Shown here piece by piece: positions 25,261-36,870 of a DNA stretch of 64,000 bases. Position numbers and translations under genes: made by a program. Every line of letters begins with the position of its first letter. Positions within the stretch are counted from its first letter, which is position 1. Source of the DNA: Pipra filicauda (Eukaryota; Chordata; Aves; Passeriformes; Pipridae); contig NW_024104285.1 of the NCBI RefSeq assembly GCF_003945595.2, positions 1,116,001-1,180,000 of the forward strand. Reading direction: 5' to 3'. The notes below the pieces were generated by a model. It did no database searches, was not told the origin of the DNA, and saw nothing but the letters and a program-made list of their open reading frames with translations.

Positions 25261-28200
25261 TGAAGATTAACTAATGGTTTCTTATATGTGTGAAATACTG
25301 AATATTAAGGTTCAGGTAGGTTAGTTCTAGCATATTTCCCTTATCTACAAAATCAGTTATCACCCTGACATCCAAAATCATGGGTAAATTTAGGCTCTAT
25401 GTCATCTCATTTATCATACACCTTCAAGTCTTTACAAGGAAAATAATAACTTTTAGGTTTCTTCCATCTGTGTTGAAGAGTGAATCGTCACAGAAGAATT
25501 GAACAATAAAAGACAGTTTATTTCTGTATGTTCAAAGCCTATTTTAGACAGTAAGTTATTCAAGTGCTTTTTTTTTTTTTTGTGGAATTATAATAGTCAT
25601 GTTTTTGTGCACTATACTGAGTGCTGCCTTTCTGACTTGTTTCTCTGAATAATTCAAACTATCTCTGAATTTCTTTCCTTGGAAAAAAAACAAACCTCTG
25701 ACATGAACATGCAAATAAAATAAAATAGAATATTGCAGTGTGCCTGGGAGTATGGTATGGGAACATTTTTAATTACCTAATTCATGACAACAGTCCAAGT
25801 TTCTAAACTGGAATTCCCTGCGTAGAGCAGCGAAATCATATGCACTTTGTTGTTGGTAATTTTGGAACAATGATGGTAATCGCAGGAATAAATTCACATC
25901 CTGTGTATATATTTAATCTTAAAGAATTTTGTTTCCTGGTTGAACTGGCTCAGCAGGTTATAGAAATCAAAAATCACAGCTTCTCAGAGACAGAGTTCTT
26001 CTGGTCACCTCCTTGGCAGCGTCCTGCCCTTCTGAAACTTAGTGACTATATGGTTTATTCCACCATGCTCTCAGTGAAACCTAATACTTTGTTTTTAAGT
26101 TCCTACAGCTGCTTTGTACGCAGGTATTTCATACACACAAGAGAGAAAAAAACGGTGTGCTAAAATAAACCTATTAAGATTTTGGAATGACATCTAGAAT
26201 GTGATCTAAATACTTGGGTTTCATTTTCAGTATGAAGATCTACCGTATTTATTGGCATTATTGTTACAAAAATCAGCATAAATAATTAAAGGACTAAGAT
26301 ACTGTAAGGTAACGGGTTATGACATGTGTAAGGCTAAGGACAAAATGCGTGGGGTTTTTTTGCAAAATCTTTTCTTAACGTTCAGTATGTTTATTTTATT
26401 GAGACTGTTTTCTTATCAGCGATCATTGTCATTGCTTAGAATCACTGTTCACACTGTCTCCTGTTACAAACTCCTGAGAGACAGTGGCTGTGTTTTATCC
26501 TGAATTAGCTGTATTATATAATACAGTAGTAGCTTATTTTTGTTTTGAATGAACTATCCATGTATCTATTAATATTTAATCTGTGAAAATTGCTTTTGGA
26601 TGTTAACATTCTATTCAGATAAACGAGGGCTGTTCACGCCTTGGTAAGTGCCTCACTGTTTCACTTTGGTTGGCAACAAAAAAGGCAGCCATGAATTCTT
26701 GTGTAAGAGAGAGACTTGTCTTTGAAAACAGAAGAAATAGAAAATTTTAATTAAAATGTTTAAAATCTTAGTAAGGCATAACATGTAGAAGTTCTGAAAT
26801 TCATAAGCCTCTCTTACTGCTTCCATTTTCATGAAAAGCTGATTTTTTTTCTTTGTTTTATACCACTCAAATATTGTTGTACCATAGGGAAAGAGTACCA
26901 TTTGCATTAATTTTGCATTTAGGATTCCAGAGTAATCTGGCTTCTATACAGCATAATGAAAATCTAAACTTTCTGTGTGTTCAGTGTATTTCTCCAATTA
27001 CTTTCCAGGTAAAGAAACTGTTTTCATCTTGCAGAAACTGGCTTTAGGGATTTTATAAAGCTCTCCTCTCTTTGCCCCACAAAATTTAAAATTAATTATA
27101 TTATTAAAACATTAATTAATATTATTAGAAAAATTTGTCTTTAATTCATTTGATATATTACTTGATGTTCTAAACGCAAAGCATGAGAAATCTTGCACCT
27201 GAACTTCTAGGATATTCAACACCCCTTTTTAAAGCAGAGTAGCTAGATATAATTAATGTGAGTTACTGATTGATTTGAGAAAATATAGTGATTATCCCCT
27301 TTGCTGTAGAGTAACTGCACAAGCCTATAAAAATGTAAATTGTAAAATCTTGTGTATCATCTATGAAAAAGTTTGATTTTATTCTTCCCTGACATGTCTG
27401 TGGTACCCCAGCCTGGTTTTGTATCTAAGCTGTCAAAGATTTCCATAGATTTGAAAATCTGTCCCCTGTTCCCCACATGAAATGTCACTGTCAGTTTACT
27501 CCATGAAAAATGAAGTTTATTTGATGTGGTTGTCATGATACTTGTATAAGCAGTGCACCTATCACTTTTTTCTGCAAAGAAAAAGCTGACATGATATGTA
27601 GTCAGATTTTTTTCTGCAGTGACTTTTGCAGAGCAAAACTATAGTAATGTAGACTTTCTTTCCTCAGATAATTTATGGAATACTGAAATATGTAATAGCC
27701 TAAAGAAGAAGAGGGTAGATAGAGTACTACAGACCAGGATTTAAAGTCTGGATCAGTACAGCTGGAAACACTGCAGAGTATTCAATGGATGTCCCTTCCT
27801 GTCTATTGCAGATTTAATTGTCAAATAGTTATTGGGACTGATTGTAAATATTCACCCCCCTAAGCATCTATATGGATTTCTAAGGCTGTTTATTTCATTG
27901 AGACAAAAGGGTAACAATTAAATGACCACTTAAAGAATGATTGCTAATGAGAGCCCTCCTGTCTTGAGTTAGTACTTTTATGTCCCTTTTTTTTTGTCTT
28001 GTTAACTTTTCTGCATATAACAGAGGTGTTCATATTGCAATTGGTTGGAATTTTTTTCCACAGTTGTTGTTTTTCGTCCCTTTCTATTGTATTTTAGGAT
28101 TGTCATCTCTGTATTTTCCCATTGGGTACCCCCCCCCCCAGGTTATTCCACAGACACAGGCATTCTCTTATGTTCATAGAGAATCACTATGTTTGACAAC

Positions 28201-28904
28201 TACATTTGCAAATTACTCAGCTCTTTATCATCCGTGGGGCTCCATTTATCAGTACAGATTTGTGCAGGTCCAAAACACTGTTTCATGTTTTCACTGCATG
28301 CTAAAGAATGATTATTTTCCCACAGAAACTCTCAAAATCTAAAATGGCCATTGTCCAGTTGGCTTAATGGCTCATATCTAGCAAGGCCAGTACCTTCACT
28401 GCAGTAATATTGTTGTCTGTAGATGTTTACTTTATCTTATATATTAAAGACTAGTGTCTCCTAAGCTCATGGAACACCTTAATTCAGGTCTTTTATCATG
28501 GCTGGGCTTCACTAAAATATGTCTCTTGTACAGCTGTGATCACTGTCCTTATTTAAAACATGGCCCAAATCACCTGTTGCCAGTGAGAAGAAAAACAGGT
28601 ATTTAACAAGCCACAGAATAGCCAAGGAGCAAATCCCACACTAGCAGCAGTTCAGGTATAAAGTTCCTAATGGATGTTTACAAGTTATCATGAATGAAGT
28701 GAGATTTGGTGTTTTAATTAAATACCTTCCCTACTTTAGGAGGCCCAATTTGAAGTATGAATGTAAGTTATGGCTTACATGGACCTGCTACATTCTGGTA
28801 AATCAAGGCATCATTTAAGTGAGTATTTTAGTCTGTTAAACTTTCCTGAGCAGGTAAAATAAATGTAAAAAAAAATAAAAAAATTGCAAGTCTAGCTGAA
28901 TTAT
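25261..28904. other. Non-coding AT-rich DNA
   Basis: No gene recognised. Short open frames of 107 codons (25,840-26,163) and 120 codons (27,980-28,342) have no recognisable homology. The second contains a C11 homopolymer at 28,129-28,139, which argues against coding. A perfect 18-bp palindrome lies at 26,509-26,526 and a very AT-rich stretch of ATTA units at about 27,080-27,130. Confidence 0.5.
28129..28139. repeat. C11 homopolymer
   Basis: Eleven consecutive C residues after GGTA. Unusual in this AT-rich context. A second, shorter C9 run is at 56,403-56,411. Confidence 0.93.
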
Positions 28905-29025
28905 ACATTATTAATAATAGCATCCAAGACGTATCAGACACTGTGCAAAAATGTAACATTGGCTGTGATGCCAAAGGACTTATACAAAAAGAAATCCAGG
29001 CAGATAAGAAGCAAGGATGTGACTA
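28905..29025 (+). mobile_element. Ancient amniote SINE-like repeat remnant (MIR/CORE type)
   Basis: After a TTATTAATAATAG run, the stretch reads CAGACACTGTGCAAAAATG, a degenerate middle, GCCAAAGGACTTATACAAAA and then CCAGGCAGATAAG. This follows the order of an old interspersed repeat common in amniotes: an ATT-rich segment, then CACTGTACAAACATA, then CCCCAAAGAGCTTACAATCTAA, then an AGACAAG-type segment. I recognise the pattern but cannot assign the family name with confidence. About 120 bases survive. Chance similarity is possible given the divergence. Confidence 0.45.
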
Positions 29026-32000
29026 GAAAACTGTAGTTTTTCCTTTCAATCACTGTAACTTCCCCCTATTTAAAAAAAAAAAAAATCAGTTGCCTGTACT
29101 TCTTTCCACCTTTTTTCAGTTTAATTTATTTTACAGTACAGCTCTCACTTACTACAACACTTCAGGCCTAATGTTTTTTCCTTATATTTGCACTTATATG
29201 TTCTCCATTAATGTTGTCTTTGAGTCTATCAGAATCCTCCTGAACCTCACAAAGCAATTTTGAGATTAGAATTTCTGATAAGGGAGAACCCAAAGGAAGG
29301 AATAGTAAGGTCATACAGAAGGGACAAATAACTGGAAGGGAATGCCAGATGTAGGACAGATGTAGTGCCCATCTGTAGGATTTGATGGTCAATTCTCCCA
29401 CCTTATTTTTACCTTATTTCCCTACCATCACTTTAACTGCAAAGTGCTGATTCTCAACTAACTTTTAGCAGTACACATCCCAAGAAAACAATATTCAGTT
29501 TATTTTTCAGCAACCTAGTCAGGTCTTCATTTTTGTTCGTTGAACTCTCCTAATAGAAATGAAAGATTTCATTTTTGAGACACGATGTGGTAAAGCTGTG
29601 ATATGGAATCCTGGAAGATGTGGGTAGGATAGAGTCATATTTTCTAAACTCTTCAAGGAGGAAGGACACAGAAATTGAAAAAAGGGCACAGAAATGGAAA
29701 GCTAGCCTGTTAAAAACCAGCACAGAGAGATTGTTTTTCTCTTGGGACTAATGATTAATCTGCATCACTCACTGCCATATGGTATCCTGAACTGAACATT
29801 AATAAGAATAAAATAACACTCTACTTGAAATTATTAGTATTTAAATTATGTCAGAGTACTGAAAGGATTACAGATCTTCATACTTCCTTGCATAAATGGT
29901 CTTGTGGCACATGTGGTGAAAAGTGTACTTTTCATAGGGTAGATTTGTCTCCTAAATGAAGAGTTTTGGTTTTATTCCTGTAAAATGTCACTGTTCAAGA
30001 CAGGATTTGGGATTAGATGTATGACTGCTTTGATCTGTGCTGGCCATTCCTCTTGACACTCCACTCAAGGAGTTCTAGTAGTAACACGTGCTGCCTTGAA
30101 GATTTTTGATCATCTGTCTGCCTTGGGAGATGGAGGGTTTGCTCCATGATCTGCCAAAGTGATGTGACATGTTGAGATTTTCAGTCAAACTTTAGGCAGC
30201 AGTGAACGTTTAGTGACAAATTATCGCCTACTCAGGAGCAGTTGATAGTAATGGAAATGCTAAGGAGCCATTAACTCCCTTGGAGTAACCTGTGCTACTG
30301 TAATTAAGAGGGTATCAGAAAATCTACAAAGATTATTTTATAATCTTTTAAATATTTCACCCTGTTTTTCCGTCTGAAATTGAGTCAGCAAAAAATGCAC
30401 TCATTTAGATTGAAAAAGTTTTGAGAGAGGAATAAGCAGGTGTCTGAAGTTCTTCCCCAAGCACTACAATTTTACATCTATTCAGAAGTTTTGTTAGTAT
30501 TGTTAATGAAGGTCAGTATGCCTTTGACAAGTAGATAATGTCATAAACTGGGCTATAAATTTTGGTGAAAATACTATATTGAATTGGTACATACTTGAAG
30601 AATTGCAGAATGAGTAATGAAACAATAGGATTGTGTTATCTCATCTATAAGGGACAGATTTTATTTTGATTAACCAGGGGAAATACTGACAGTGCATGCT
30701 AGTACAGTCTCTCACTCTTTTTACTCAAAGCTCTACATGGTCCTTCTTTTAGGACACCCTCACAGCACATGTGGCGTGCAAAGTCTCCAGTCCTTGGAGA
30801 GTACGGTAGTCAATAGCTCCTAACTGTGCCCATCCTGGCTCAGGATTTTTAGTTTAAGCAGCTCCTACTGAATAAATTTAATTTATCTAATGCTCACTTG
30901 AAAAATGTAACCCAAAAAGTCAGCTCATAGAGCAGTGTATAATTGCTTGAATTCTATAAAAATACTTCATATTTTTTAAAAGTGTTAAAATTGGATCACA
31001 GCTATTATGGATCAGTGGCACTGCATGGAGGAACAGTTTACCTTGAAGCCAGTAGGCTGCAGGGAGATCTACAAATATTTGGACATATCCTCTGTCACAA
31101 CAGATGCTAGACCAGAAACTCTAGTTGTTAAAACTGCCATTAATGCTAAAACATCCTGAGTGTACAAACATCTATGACTCTACTAAAATTATCTCTTCCA
31201 GTTATTGATGACAGGTGAAGATTTGTATGGGGTGGGGGGAATGATGAAGTCAGCGTCTTCACATTTTAAAAATTGAGTAAAAAAGCTGATTCTTTCTTTA
31301 CTTGGCTGCAGGTAAGAAATTCCACTGAGCTCTGTTCTTGTCTGTGCATCAGTGGTTATGCCTGCACTGAGACTTTTTATTTTAAAGTTGTTTCTTTGTT
31401 TTACCACAATTTTGGGAGTGATCTTCTGCCAGTTTAATGCAGAATATAGCCACATCTGTATGACCCCTGTTTTCTAGGGCAGTCTGGTGCAACCCACAAG
31501 GCTCTCACAGCTCTCCTTTCCTTGGGCACAAATGCTCACATTCCCTGAACCTCAAACCCAGAGAACATAGCAGACCTAATCCTTTCTGCTTTGTATTCCA
31601 TAGGACCTTTCCAGCTCTCATTTTAGAACCTTAATGAAGCTGGGAGCTTTTTTATCTTAACCAGAATTTTTAAGGGCTCTAAGCCAGAAGCACAAAGCTG
31701 TTCCATTCCTGAGAGTAGTCAAGGAGTCCTGATAAGACTGGGATACTTTGATACACACTGTCCCAAGGTCACACATGTCACACAAGGTTGTTATTATGGT
31801 ATCTTTTTTTTTTTTTAATAATATGTTCAGTATGATTCAGAGAGAACTGTAAATGTATTTTTATAGGAGGACAGTAGTGTGTGTGAAGCATGCAGATGGC
31901 ATTTGAGGGTTCTGAAAGCCCATTTTGAAGACTGAGCTGGGAGAAGTGATGCCTGGTGCATCCTCTGCCATAGTAGCTCATGGAGTAGTCCCAGCTTTCA

Positions 32001-33670
32001 TCTAGTGGGAGATCTTTTGTTTCCAGTCCAAAAGAGATTTTGTAAATGAGTTAGCATGTGCATAGTGTGGACAGGAAACTCAGAGCAAGATCCAGGGTGA
32101 TTCCTGTTGACAGAATTAGCTAGTCTTCTCTTGTTCAGCTTTATACAAATTGCAATGTGACTTAATTGATCCAATAATTTTAGTGCTTTCCTCTTTGTTT
32201 AATTCAACAAAGCCCTTCCACTGACTTTCAGTAGATTTTTGAACTCTCAGGCAAACACAGTGAAATAATTGTGACTACTTGAGGAGCTAAGGTTGAAAAA
32301 GCTTTTAATTTTACACTACTTTCCAAACACTCAGGGGCTCAGATTCAATAAAAATAGCAGACCTTTTGAATTTTGTTGTTGTTTTCTGTATAGTATTAAG
32401 TTATGTATTAATTTATTAAACACTCTATTGAAAGATGATCCCCACTTATGTATGTAACAGTGAAGCTTTATCCCTATGTCATAAAGTAGTGTATAAATAC
32501 ATAAGTAAAGAAACTCCTTTGATTGAAGATGGTTATAATAGACCCATAATTAGAATGCACAACTTTGACCTTTTATTTTCCAGTGTCTGAAAAGGTACTA
32601 AGTATTGACTAGCTTTGTCTAGGCTGGCAGCTAACCCAAACTATTCTTTTTGAGTGACAGAAAAGAGATAGGAGTGGAAGGGGAGATGAGATGCCAGCAT
32701 TATCTCTGAAATACAATCAGATTGCCGTTTTATTTTGTGTTACCGTTAGCAAATCACAGTTTGATTGTTTAAATGCATCTGTGCTTGAGAAGACTTATAG
32801 CTAGGGAGCATTTTAAGTACATAATTCTAAAAGAAAAATACTTTCTTTTTTTCAAAATAATAAAAAAAGGAACTTTTAATTATTGGAAAGGAGTACTCTT
32901 GTTACTTCTTTCAAATATGGAGGGGACGTGGCATGGTTCACGGATCTCTTCAAAAGCAGTTAGTCATTAAAGTCTTGAATGTAATAATAGATTTCAGAAT
33001 GATTCAATAACATGAGATTCAAATGTGCAGGCTGTTCTAATAATTTGTAGGAAGAAGCAAGCATCAGTGAAGGATTTTACACTCTTGTTTTCTGTTTCAA
33101 AAAGTTTCTTAAAAAGAAAAGTAGCCATAAAAAGAATTCTGTACCACCTTTGAAGCAAACTGCTATTAAGAAAAAAAATCCTAATTTCATTTTCTAGAAA
33201 GAAGTTTCTGTATAACCTTTAAAGAAGTCAATTTACTTTTGTTTTGTTTGCATCTAAGATACTCTAATATCTGATGTATAATTTCAGCACTACTATGTGT
33301 TACTTCTCAGGCCCTTGTGAAGGTATATATCCTAAGCATGTTAAAAACCTAAGTATGTGCATTAACTCATAATGCAGATTTAAATTCATCTCATGCTGTC
33401 TCTTGTTAACTACAGTCTTGATATGAAAGGATTTGTGTTCTACAATTATTTCTACTATTGCCATTATTTGCTTTACAAATGGATAAATTAAAAATACCAC
33501 ATTACTCATAAAGCATAATTACATCAGTTGTGTTGTTCTCACTGATTTCTTTTACAGTTGAGGCAGGCATCCCAAAAGGAGAATTTTCATTAGAGAAAAA
33601 AACCCGTAGGTATTAGTGATTATGCATTTAAATCACTGTGTGTGGGTGGGTGTATGTGTAGAATTCTGTG
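29026..33670. other. Non-coding DNA, nothing recognised
   Basis: A-runs and T-runs (about 29,072-29,084 and 31,804-31,817) and short open frames under 90 codons without homology. At 30,328-30,348 there is a 9-bp inverted repeat (AAAGATTAT / ATAATCTTT, 3-base spacer) in AT-rich DNA. No repeat family or exon was recognised. Confidence 0.5.
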
Positions 33671-33719
33671 AGAATTGTAAATGAATGTGAACATTCATTT
33701 ACAGTGCATTTCCAATTCT
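33671..33719. repeat. Inverted repeat able to fold into a hairpin
   Basis: Perfect 12-bp arms, GTAAATGAATGT at 33,677-33,688 and ACATTCATTTAC at 33,691-33,702, are separated by only two bases. An outer pair, AGAATT at 33,671-33,676 and AATTCT at 33,714-33,719, extends the symmetry after an asymmetric bulge of about 11 bases. It could be a cruciform-prone site, a remnant of a small inverted-repeat transposon, or an RNA hairpin if transcribed. No flanking target duplication was seen. Confidence 0.85.
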
Positions 33720-36229
33720 TATGAACCCCACTCCTCTGCTGGTTCAGACACTTCCTGAGCTGCCAATTAGGGCAGGCTGGGACAGTATCACCACCTCCTT
33801 GGTCACTGCTGGGGCTAATGGCCTTTTGAACATGACTCGGTGCAACGTTCTCATATACCAAGGTTAAGGTGATTCTCAGAGGGAGAATTCTTTGACATCG
33901 GGATATATTAATATTATGAATACATTAGGCAATTTGTAAAACTTACAAGATCTTAAACTGGTAGGACAGAGTGTACAGAAATGGAGTGCTTACCTTGTAC
34001 TAATCTTGCCCAAAACTTTCAAAACTTCTGAGTCTTCTCTTCATGATTTCCACCTTATTTACACCAATAAATTTCTTTACTGTAAACCCTTAGTTGTGAC
34101 TGCAGAGTAGCTCATCTTGCATGGCCAAATTTAGGTTTTGCAAAGGCAAATTTAGGTGCAGTAGCAAGCTGACCCAAGTAATATAGACCTTGTTCTGAAC
34201 TAATTAACAGGGTTTCTCAGTGGAGGTGTGTGGGCAGCTCTGCAGTTTTCCAAGTAACACTTGAAGCGTTTGTTTGTACACACCAGATCTAAGGTAAATA
34301 TCTGCTCACTGCTCTTCTCTGTGGATACGTTAGATGGGAGATGGGGCACCTTATTCAGAATATATTGCATCAACCTATTTTTTATTCACTTTCCTGGCAA
34401 CCTCCTGAGGAAACAAGACATATCAAAATTAAAACAGCAGCAAAGAAAAATCAGTTACTGAGGTGAAGCTGAGAAAAGCAAAAGTGACAGCAGTTATATG
34501 AAGAAGCGCTGGCTCTTGAAGTTAAGCTGCTCTGTCACATACCATCAATTGGACTATTATCTGGCACAGGAGGACTGTAATAAATTGTCAGATTTTCTTC
34601 TTAGCTGAAATGATGGGATGGAAATTGTGCTGTGTATTTTTGGACAGGCATGGGGGGAAAAAGCCAGCATGCAGCTGATTTCCTCACATGCCAGACCTGC
34701 CATGATGCACAAACCCAATTTCCCAAATGCAGCTCTTGGAAATCTTGTATGATAAGAACTGAGATGGTTAAAAAAGGAATCCTATATCTTCTCTGGGAAA
34801 ATAAGGTCAAGGTGGAGAAAAGTACTAATGAGGGAAAAAACTTTTTATACATACATATATATATTTAAAAACAATAAAAAATGTTGTTTCAGATTTTTTT
34901 TCTCCTTGTCAGAGAAAATTATAAGAAATGGAGGCTTTTTTATATCACTATCTGGTTCTATGCTATTTTCATTTGAAGTAATTTTTTTACAGAATTATGG
35001 TATCAGAATACTGTTTTTTTAATAGCTAAACCTCATGATCATTGCTTTTGTGAGGGCCAGGATATGGAAAAGATGTTATTACATATGGGAATAATTTGTG
35101 GGGTTTGTATGATATGATTTAGACTATCTGTGATTGGAAAGCAGCTGGTAATATACAGTTATGGCATGATCCATAGATAAAAGTGCTCTTTCAAAATATT
35201 ATATGTTCGTAGGAACAGAAGGTTTTCAGTAGAATTATTGTATGACTAATATCTATATCTGTATATTATATGTGTAATAATAGGTAATTGATACCCACTT
35301 TAAAAGCCTTAGCTGAATCATAACATAACTGCTTTAGTCAACAAACTTGAATTATTTTACATGGCCAACATGCTAATTCATCACTAAGATTTCAGAGATC
35401 TTGCAGGGTATTACATTTTTCTGAAATATTTATAATATTGTAAAGAACAAGTCCTTACTTGACAACTACTCTACGTAGACATAAACGGAAATACCACAAT
35501 AAGGGGTTGAAATTCTGAGTAACTCTAGAAACCATTAAGGCTGCCAGGTTTGTTCCTCTGCTTTGTTATGACCATTAGGTGAGCATTCACATTTTCCTCT
35601 ATTTTCCAGTCAGCTGCAGCAGTAGTTCAGTTGTGTAAAAACACACAATTGTTAGCCTTTTCAGAGAGCTTGAGGAAGTTCAGACAGTGAATCAAATGTA
35701 TACAGCCAGAGAGAATGTGAAAACATATCTAGTGCCTTCAGCTTTCCTTTTGTGAGCCTTGGAAGCCATTTAATGGAAGGTTCAAGCTATGAACAATGGT
35801 AAGAATTTATATCTCAATGTACTTTATGACATATTCTGTGTTTACACAATTTCCATTATTACACAGGGCTGTGAAATGTGCATGTTGTATTTAGATCTTC
35901 TCTCTTGGCAAAAAGGAATTGTTGTATATTAGTGTGTTTTTATCAATTCAAAGGTCTTGGCAGTAGACTCTGAAATAAGCTTCTTTTCACCAGAAAGTGG
36001 AAATTTAATCTAATGAAGTCAATAAGAAATTGTATGAGCACATTGAATTGTAAGAAAGAGTGGAACAACATGTCATGGACTGGATCAATCAGAAATATGA
36101 AGACTGTAAAAGAATCAGCAAGTCCAACAGAATAGAGGGAAACAGCAAGCAGAGTTAACAATCATGCAGTGGTGAAAAATCAAGTATTTACTTGCATTAT
36201 TCCACTTCCATTAGAAACTGAGCCAAAAA
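33720..36229. other. Non-coding DNA, nothing recognised
   Basis: Contains a short direct repeat (CAAATTTAGGT at 34,126-34,136 and 34,147-34,157) and a TA-rich run at about 34,845-34,868. Open frames are all under 85 codons and lie partly opposite one another. No gene seen. Confidence 0.5.
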
Positions 36230-36870
36230 TGGAGGTGCCAGAGCATATCAAAGAAGTGTAAAAAATCATCAGGCATAGACTATATTGATCCATGAATTCT
36301 GAAGGAATGCACTAACGTGAGCAAGCTGTTAACAAAAGTGTGTAGTTTACATCTAAATAAACAGTGGTGGAATGAAGAAGGGAGCAGCTGCTGTATCCAG
36401 TTTTTACAAAATGCTAGAAATGATCCTGGGATCATTTCAAAATGACAAAACTTGTTGGCAAAATGTTTCAAAAGATCTAAAACCTCACATCAATGTGAAA
36501 AGAATTCTATAAACTAAATTATGCTGGTATAGCTTCTGTAATAGGACATTTTCCCATCCTGCTTCTTTAGGTTTACTTGTTTGTTGATTGAACAAAAGAT
36601 ACACTGGAACCTGTTGGAATAATTCCTTGGAATATTAAAAGATTAAAGTCTCTGATAGGTTAATAGAAAAGAAGCTGTCACGAATTGTCAGGTAAATTAT
36701 TGCTTTGGATTAGAAACTTGATAAGACACTAAAACCAGGGTAAAAATAAGTAAACAATTTAGAACAGTGTTGCCTCAAGGTTCCACTCTGCTACAATAAA
36801 AAAGACTTAAAGAAGTTGCAAACTGATTGATGGCACATGAGAAAATACATTAGTGAATGTCAGAGAGGTC
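36230..36870 (+). mobile_element. CR1-lineage LINE reverse-transcriptase remnant, plus strand
   Basis: The plus strand shows decayed landmarks of non-LTR (CR1/L3/L2 clade) reverse transcriptase in the correct order. At about 36,220-36,300, EVPEHIKEV and a degraded K-A-P-G-P-D-G-I-H-P-like block are followed by ILKEC. At about 36,320-36,440, LLTKVCSLHLNKQWW...FLQNA...NDPG corresponds to the block ending in the G-x-x-x-D-P-G-N-Y motif. At about 36,715-36,792, DTKTRVKISKQFRTVLPQGS corresponds to the R-Q-R-V...G-V-P-Q-G-S block. At about 36,800-36,860, KKLQTD-WHMRKY corresponds to the KL-W-M-F segment. Several stops and frame changes interrupt it and the catalytic FADD loop is missing, so it encodes nothing functional. 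Minus-strand open frames here are shadows. It is clearly old, and the exact subfamily is uncertain. Confidence 0.72.

Noticed and set aside
27980..28342. 120-codon open frame rich in Phe and Tyr as a membrane protein
   Set aside because: Hydrophobicity comes from T-rich DNA, and the frame runs through a C11 homopolymer.
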